A stretch of 64,000 bases of DNA from positions 266,570 to 330,569 of the forward strand of contig JAVBPY010000002.1 in the NCBI GenBank assembly GCA_031549345.1, written 5' to 3'. Shown here piece by piece: positions 59,230-64,000 of this stretch. The stretch is from CASFRF01 sp031549345 (GTDB lineage Bacteria; Verrucomicrobiota; Lentisphaeria; Victivallales; Victivallaceae). Position 1 is the first letter of the stretch. Every line of letters starts with the position of its first letter. Below the pieces are notes generated by a model. It made no database searches. It saw nothing but the letters and a program-made list of their open reading frames with translations, and was not told the DNA's origin. Made by a program: the position numbers and the translations under genes.

Positions 59230-60331
59230 TTTCTTCTGCTGATTCATCAGCTTGTTCTGGGATAAAAACCAGCGTGGAATTTGGATACAAATTCCGCCAG
59301 CGCCGCATGTCGCCGACGAGAATTACTGTCGGCGCGGGTGGAGGAGGGGCATCTAGGAGCCACGGACGCAAGGGGAGTTTATAATCTTGCGGCAGGATGG
59401 CGACAACTTCGCGGAGGGGGGTCCATGCGTCGTTGAGGACAAGCGTTGATTGACCATCGCCCTTATAAACGCAGTTATCGCGCACGCGCGGCGTGTCGTG
59501 CCTGAAAAAGCAGAACGTAAACAGGAGCACGCCCACCCCTGTCCCGCCCGCAATCCATACGCGTTTCAGGGCAAAGGGTGCACAGAACAGGCGCACAAAG
59601 ATGGCAAGCGAAACGCCCGCCAGAAGCCATAAGGCGATGAAGTTTGCCATCCCCGTGCCGGCGAAATCGTACGGATCCTTTAAAACGCGCCAGTCGAAAA
59701 CCGGCGACAGACATGCGCAGAGCAGCACGCCCGCAAGCGCGATCCGCGCGGTGCGGTTTTTCGCGGCGGAAAGGGCGTAGCCGATCAGGAAAAAATAGAC
59801 AAAGCCCGCAATCATTCCGTATTCGGCAAGCAGTGTCAGGTGAGAGTTAACGAGCGTGTAACAGTCGATGCCCGGCGGAAGAAGAAATGCGCTTGCAACC
59901 GTGCCCGCGTTTCCGCTGCCGACACCGAGTGGATTGGCGGCGGCCAGCTTCAACCCGGCCGTGTAAATTAAGACTCGGTTACTCATGGCGCGATCCGGGA
60001 TAAAGCGCAGCAGAGCGCCGGAGACGATGAGGGCCGTCGCCAGTGTAAGCAGGAGTGCAGCGGCGACTTTCCAGCACTTTTTCCATTCCGGCGCGAAGAA
60101 CCACGCCATTTCAAGGACCAGGACAATGATTCCCGCACGCGAAAAGGTCAACGCCATCGCGCCGCAGAGGAGCGCCGAGAGGATGCCGAAAAGTATTTTC
60201 AGCCACAAACGGCGGGTTGTTTGCATGGCGCTCCAGATCAGTGGCTGGAGCACCACGATGAACGCGGCGGCGCAGTTTGGATTCTGGAACCCGAACCCGT
60301 AGCGGACGAGTCCCTGGAAGGTGAATTCCAT
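59225..60331 (-). CDS. O-antigen ligase/polymerase-like membrane protein (Wzy_C)
   Basis: About 368 residues from ATG 60331, 4 bases after the stop of the hydrolase gene; longer in-frame starts lie inside that gene. It has about 8 membrane segments. RYGFGFQNPNCAAAFIVVLQPL near the N-terminus matches the G.F.NPN motif, and SNRVLIYTAGLKLAAANPLGVGSGN followed by NSHLTLLAEYGMIAGFVYFFL is the Wzy_C/WaaL large-loop signature. The motif normally lies after several helices, so the N-terminal helices seem absent. A soluble ~90-residue tail ends the protein. Last gene of a run with the TPR and hydrolase genes. Confidence 0.75.
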   Translation of the reverse strand: MEFTFQGLVRYGFGFQNPNCAAAFIVVLQPLIWSAMQTTRRLWLKILFGILSALLCGAMALTFSRAGIIVLVLEMAWFFAPEWKKCWKVAAALLLTLATALIVSGALLRFIPDRAMSNRVLIYTAGLKLAAANPLGVGSGNAGTVASAFLLPPGIDCYTLVNSHLTLLAEYGMIAGFVYFFLIGYALSAAKNRTARIALAGVLLCACLSPVFDWRVLKDPYDFAGTGMANFIALWLLAGVSLAIFVRLFCAPFALKRVWIAGGTGVGVLLFTFCFFRHDTPRVRDNCVYKGDGQSTLVLNDAWTPLREVVAILPQDYKLPLRPWLLDAPPPPAPTVILVGDMRRWRNLYPNSTLVFIPEQADESAEEK

Positions 60332-60335
60332 GCAA

Positions 60336-61703
60336 TCAGTTCTCGGTGTGGCGGCGCAGTGTTTCGAACCAGTTGATTCCCTTGCCAAGGTAAGGTTCTG
60401 CATGACGCAGGCGTATGAACTCCACATTGATCCCGGGATCCGGAGGAATAACCACGGTGTCGTCGCAAAGAATACGCAGGGGCACGGAGCGCTCCGTCCT
60501 CGTTGCTGCAATGGATATTTCCGGAAAAACAGAGGTATAATTCGTGTTTATGCACACAATGCGACGGATGCGTCCTTCTGTGCTGTTTTGCGCGGCAACG
60601 GCCGCAAGCTGCCCGCCGATTCCGGTTCCAACGATGTAAAGGGGAAACTTTTTCCATTCCTCGTTGTTCTCCGTACTGTTGATCACGCGTCTTAGGGAGG
60701 GGATTGCGTCAACAGGATCGCCTTCGATTGGAATGGAAACGGCGATGGCGTCATGTTCGGCAAGGTACCGGAGGTTGTCGGCAATGGTGGTTGAAAGATA
60801 GAACGACGGGTCGTGGAAAAAGAGTACAACACGCTCCGGCGTTCGTCCTGCGGGAGGAAAGAGGACGGCGGATTCGTTGTTTTTCAAGTTTTCAGGCATC
60901 TCGCGAGGAATGTTGTTCCAAAGGCGTTCAAATGCGGGCGATGGTTGGAAGCGTTCCTGTGGAGACGCAACGGCGGAGCGAAGGAATTCAGCCATCAGTT
61001 CAAACGCTTCGTAAGATGGGGTATGGTGGAAATTTCGTTTTCCCTTATCCTCATAAATGGGCTGTGTCTGTGCCGTAAACAATGAGGGTCGCGCTGTTTT
61101 GGGCCATGCCTCGGCGAGTTGGCGTGTGTCCTTCTCGTTCGGGCACCCATAGGTGTTCAGGACAAGAATGGGAACAGAGAAGTTTTCCGGGGGGACATCG
61201 AAGAATCGCCCGCCGGTAATGGCGGCGGCGCGAACTTTCTCCGGATTGTGGATGGCGAGCAATTCGGCCATGCTTCCCCCGGAGGAGATGCCGAGAAGCA
61301 GGATTTTCTCTTTCGGCAGAGCGAATTTTTTCTGTAAATTGTCCACGGCATTGAATATGGGCTGGTGAAATCCGGCTTCGGGGAAGATGTAGTAGCGTTC
61401 ACGAACGCCGATATCCGCCGAATTGGACTGCAGGCGCATGGTGAGGAGAGTGAATCCGAATTCCGAGGAGTAGCGGACGAGTTTCGGATCGTTGAAATGT
61501 TTTGTTTCTCCAAAGCAAGGGGCGTAAAAAATGATTTGCCGCGCCGTAACGATGGGACTTCCATCCTCTCCAGTGGGGACGCGATAATCAAAAACGATGG
61601 TTTTTCCATCACGCGCATTAGGGAACTCGAAGCTCCCTTCTTCAAATTTCACGGCCCCGCAGGCGATTGCTGGCAGGCAGAGGAACAGGGTGAATGTTTT
61701 CAT
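60336..61703 (-). CDS. Exported protein with two alpha/beta-hydrolase domains, second degenerate
   Basis: A 455-residue protein with a signal peptide (LFLCLPAIACGAVKF). The first domain (~50-245) has a nucleophile elbow G138-I-S140-S-G142 in LLGISSGGSMAELLAIHNP, typical of esterases/peptidases. A second, similar domain (~285-440) has VVLFFHDPSFY and at the elbow position G359-T-G361-I-G363 (YIVGTGIGGQLAAVAAQ), so the Ser is replaced by Gly. The second domain is probably inactive. Substrate unknown. It lies 10 bases after the TPR gene. Confidence 0.72.
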   Translation of the reverse strand: MKTFTLFLCLPAIACGAVKFEEGSFEFPNARDGKTIVFDYRVPTGEDGSPIVTARQIIFYAPCFGETKHFNDPKLVRYSSEFGFTLLTMRLQSNSADIGVRERYYIFPEAGFHQPIFNAVDNLQKKFALPKEKILLLGISSGGSMAELLAIHNPEKVRAAAITGGRFFDVPPENFSVPILVLNTYGCPNEKDTRQLAEAWPKTARPSLFTAQTQPIYEDKGKRNFHHTPSYEAFELMAEFLRSAVASPQERFQPSPAFERLWNNIPREMPENLKNNESAVLFPPAGRTPERVVLFFHDPSFYLSTTIADNLRYLAEHDAIAVSIPIEGDPVDAIPSLRRVINSTENNEEWKKFPLYIVGTGIGGQLAAVAAQNSTEGRIRRIVCINTNYTSVFPEISIAATRTERSVPLRILCDDTVVIPPDPGINVEFIRLRHAEPYLGKGINWFETLRRHTEN

Positions 61704-61713
61704 CGTTTGCTTC

Positions 61714-63906
61714 CTATTGATCCAGCATCCTGAATTCCTGGGCGATGCTCTCTTTTTGTGTGCTGGAAAGTTCCGGCAACGCGGAAACCTTCTCTAGAAT
61801 GGAGTACGCTAGTATGGTTGCTTTTTCCTTGCGGCAAAATTTTGCGGCTTCAAGAAGGGTGGAGAAGCGTTTTTCCTTCGGCATATCCGCTTGCGCGGCG
61901 CGGCGCTCGCTTGCTGAGGCAAAGAGGGTTGCGTCGCGTCCGCGCGCCGCGCTTTCGAGGAGTCGTTTGTACGCCTCTTCACGTCCCGCAAAGGAAAGTC
62001 CGGTATCTTTGAGTTGTTCTTCGGCGCAGACGATGCGTTCTCCATCGCTGAAACTGTTTGGATGGGCGGTCTGGCGCAGGAGTTCAACGACAACCTCGCT
62101 GCGTTCCGCGCGGTTGAGTTTTTCTTTTTGAAGGGTATTTTCGTAAAAGTCAAACGCGTTACGGCGGGCTTTTTTTTCCAGGGGAACATCCTTGGCGTAC
62201 TGCCACGCCAACGCGATTCGCGCGAGTGATCTTCCTTTGTCACGCCAGCGGGCGGGGAGTGTGGACTGTTCCTGGGAGAGTTCCGCACAGCGTCTGTATT
62301 CGCGGCGCTGGAACATCCAGCTTGCGGCGGCGTCGAGGGCATGGAAGCGTTGCTGTGGCGTGATTTCCGGAATTTCGAGGCATCGTTGCAACATCGTTTG
62401 CGCCTGATCGACGCTCAGATCCGGCGTGTAGGCCAGCAGAAGGACGGCTTGAAGGCAGGCTTGTTTGCGGATGTTTGCGGGGATGTCGGTGGCTTGCGCA
62501 AACGCATCGAGCGTCTCGTACGCCTCTTTGAATTTTTTGTTTTTTCCTGCGATGACAGCCGCCTGGAGGCGCAAGGATAGTTTTTCTTCAGTCTTAAGGT
62601 TTGCCTCGCCGGTCAATGCACCTTGAATTTGCTTCAAGGCTTCTTCGTTGTTGGAATTATCCGCGGCCAATCGCTGCAGAAGGCTTGTGCGTTCCGATTC
62701 GGAGGCTCCTTCGAGGAGTTTGCGCTGAAGTTCGGCGAGCTTCCGCGCGTATTCGGTTTGTCCGTCGCGGCCGCATGTTTTGCGGAGGCCCGCGAGGATA
62801 TCGAAAATTCCCGCGTAACCGCCCTCTCGGAGGGCTGCAAGTTTTTCAGCGGCGGCGAACATTTTTTCATATTCGCGCGCTTCGAGGGCGGCGAAGGCGG
62901 CGAGTTCGAGGAACGCGCGCATGGCGCGTGGGTTCAGATTGGTGATTTTTAAGCTCTCGTCGGCGAGGACGGACGCTTCTTTGGGGGCGACCGCGATCAA
63001 GTTGCGCAGCATATGGATGCGATTGTCCGTCCAGTCTCTGGAATTGGGCGTGAGTGCCGCATCGTTTTTCTCGAGAAGGGCTTGAAAAGCGCGGCGTGTC
63101 TTCATTTCTGCTTCTCTGTCACCTTCGGCGTGCTCGAGTTCGGCGAGTTTCCGCAACTGTTCCTGGCGCAGGGCGTGATTTAGTTGAAGTGTCAATCCGC
63201 TACGGAATACCTTTGTCGCTTCCTGTTTTTCTCCGGCGGCGGAGAGTGCGTTGGCGGCGGAGGTGTAGGCGATGAAGTGGTCGCGTGGGGCGGCGTCGGG
63301 ATCGTCAAGCACCCACTGTAGGGTCTCTTTGAGTTTTTTCTCGTTCATCTCCGGATCGAGCTTGTAGAGGCGCATTTTCTCGATTGCGATTTGCGTGGAG
63401 GCATTGGAGGGGAGGCCGGGTATTTCCTGGAGGGCTTCGAGGGTCTTGCGAGCGTCGGCGTACTTTTTTTGGCGGAATTGGATTCCGGCGCGTGCGAGTT
63501 CAAGCCGGAAGTGGTCGGCGGGTGCGGCGTCGGGGAGGGCGAGGATTTGCAAAGCTTGTTCTATTTTCTCGCTTTTCTCGTAGAGATTGGCGCATTCGAG
63601 GCGGAGGGGGACTTGTTCGCGCATGGAAATAATGGGTATATTTTGTTCGATCATTTGCGCGGCTTTAAGGTGTTCTCCGCGCCTGATGTGTACGTCAATG
63701 GGGATGCGTCGGGCGGAATCGCGGATGGGTGCTGGGGCGTTTGGGTCGGCGGCGATGGCTTCGGCAAGCTGGATGGCTTCCTCGAATTTACGTTTGTCGC
63801 GGAGTTCGCGTGCGTTTCGTAGTTGTGCGCCGTAATCGGCGGCGTCGAGTGAATATACGGTTAATATAGTTACGAGCAATGCGGCGGCGATATTTGTTCG
63901 TTTCAT
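61714..63906 (-). CDS. Exported TPR-repeat protein
   Basis: A 730-residue protein with a signal peptide (IAAALLVTILTVYSLDAAD) and a long series of TPR helices: RNARELRDKRKFEEAIQLAEAIA, KKYADARKTLEALQEIPG, RRAFQALLEKNDAALTP, KKFKEAYETLDAFAQAT and REYRRCAELSQEQ. About 12-15 repeats fill the chain. It is a periplasmic scaffold-type protein with no catalytic motif. GAGG precedes the ATG. It heads a run with the double hydrolase and the O-antigen ligase-like gene, so it may help a surface-glycan or envelope process. Confidence 0.82.
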   Translation of the reverse strand: MKRTNIAAALLVTILTVYSLDAADYGAQLRNARELRDKRKFEEAIQLAEAIAADPNAPAPIRDSARRIPIDVHIRRGEHLKAAQMIEQNIPIISMREQVPLRLECANLYEKSEKIEQALQILALPDAAPADHFRLELARAGIQFRQKKYADARKTLEALQEIPGLPSNASTQIAIEKMRLYKLDPEMNEKKLKETLQWVLDDPDAAPRDHFIAYTSAANALSAAGEKQEATKVFRSGLTLQLNHALRQEQLRKLAELEHAEGDREAEMKTRRAFQALLEKNDAALTPNSRDWTDNRIHMLRNLIAVAPKEASVLADESLKITNLNPRAMRAFLELAAFAALEAREYEKMFAAAEKLAALREGGYAGIFDILAGLRKTCGRDGQTEYARKLAELQRKLLEGASESERTSLLQRLAADNSNNEEALKQIQGALTGEANLKTEEKLSLRLQAAVIAGKNKKFKEAYETLDAFAQATDIPANIRKQACLQAVLLLAYTPDLSVDQAQTMLQRCLEIPEITPQQRFHALDAAASWMFQRREYRRCAELSQEQSTLPARWRDKGRSLARIALAWQYAKDVPLEKKARRNAFDFYENTLQKEKLNRAERSEVVVELLRQTAHPNSFSDGERIVCAEEQLKDTGLSFAGREEAYKRLLESAARGRDATLFASASERRAAQADMPKEKRFSTLLEAAKFCRKEKATILAYSILEKVSALPELSSTQKESIAQEFRMLDQ

Positions 63907-64000
63907 ATTCTATGGCCTCACTTTGTATGGCGATTGCATTTTATTGATTTTTATTTTCGTTTACCGTTCTGTAATGGATGTTTTGAGCTCGTTTGTATTA

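Overview
The window looks like chromosome of a Gram-negative, polysaccharide-degrading bacterium of the Lentisphaerota (Victivallales-like) or a close PVC relative. This is an inference from gene content: LPS core genes, a DUF1559-like pseudopilin with the FTLIELLVVIAI start and a C-terminal H...DGH motif, a GntR regulator fused to a solute-binding-like domain, tandem sialate O-acetylesterases, large divergent glycoside hydrolases and an AIDA-type repeat protein. No rRNA, tRNA, CRISPR array, insertion sequence or phage gene was recognised.

Layout. 1-1133: the 3' end of a zinc alcohol dehydrogenase and a flavodoxin-like reductase. 1140-7751 (minus): an envelope block of GT2, GT-C (ArnT-like), WaaG-like and WaaP genes, then lpxD and a Sel1-repeat protein. 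7824-18195 (plus): mutS, a GT-C membrane protein, a TolC-like lipoprotein, then a coupled set of def, a membrane protein and a CDC123-like ATP-grasp protein, followed by a Pro-rich secreted protein, a YhcH/NanQ-family protein and a small membrane protein. 18423-22140 (minus): two tandem sialate O-acetylesterases. 22233-24687 (minus): a lipoprotein, nrdR and an ATP-cone-like protein, divergent from pheA-ldcA (plus). 26808-29456 (minus): the AIDA-repeat protein, divergent from a glycoside hydrolase coupled to a degenerate MreB-like actin (29599-32342).

32361-38364 (minus) is a regulator-pseudopilin-carbohydrate-binding-glycoside hydrolase cassette. It is divergent from a complete type II secretion-like operon (38557-50158, plus) whose first part follows type IV pilus order (pilMN/O/P/Q-like) and whose second part is gspEFGHIJK. 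The operon starts with an unknown Gly/Arg-rich exported protein. 50134-54166 (minus): a DUF2798 protein and araBA, divergent from a GH106-like glycosidase. 57417-58643 (minus): two Hsp20 proteins, one with an export signal. 59225-63906 (minus): a TPR protein, a double alpha/beta hydrolase and an O-antigen ligase-like protein.

How the genes may work together. LPS assembly (lpxD, waaP, waaG-like), secretion (T2SS) and glycan use (sialate esterases, YhcH/NanQ, araBA, three unusual glycosidases) fit a host- or mucus-associated glycan degrader. The most unusual points are the pseudopilin N-termini that all lack the usual Gly before the cleavage site, the CDC123-like protein coupled to peptide deformylase, and the MreB-like pseudo-actin coupled to a glycosidase. 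Most ATGA and GTGA overlaps show tight translational coupling, and several clear sigma70-type promoters can be read directly.
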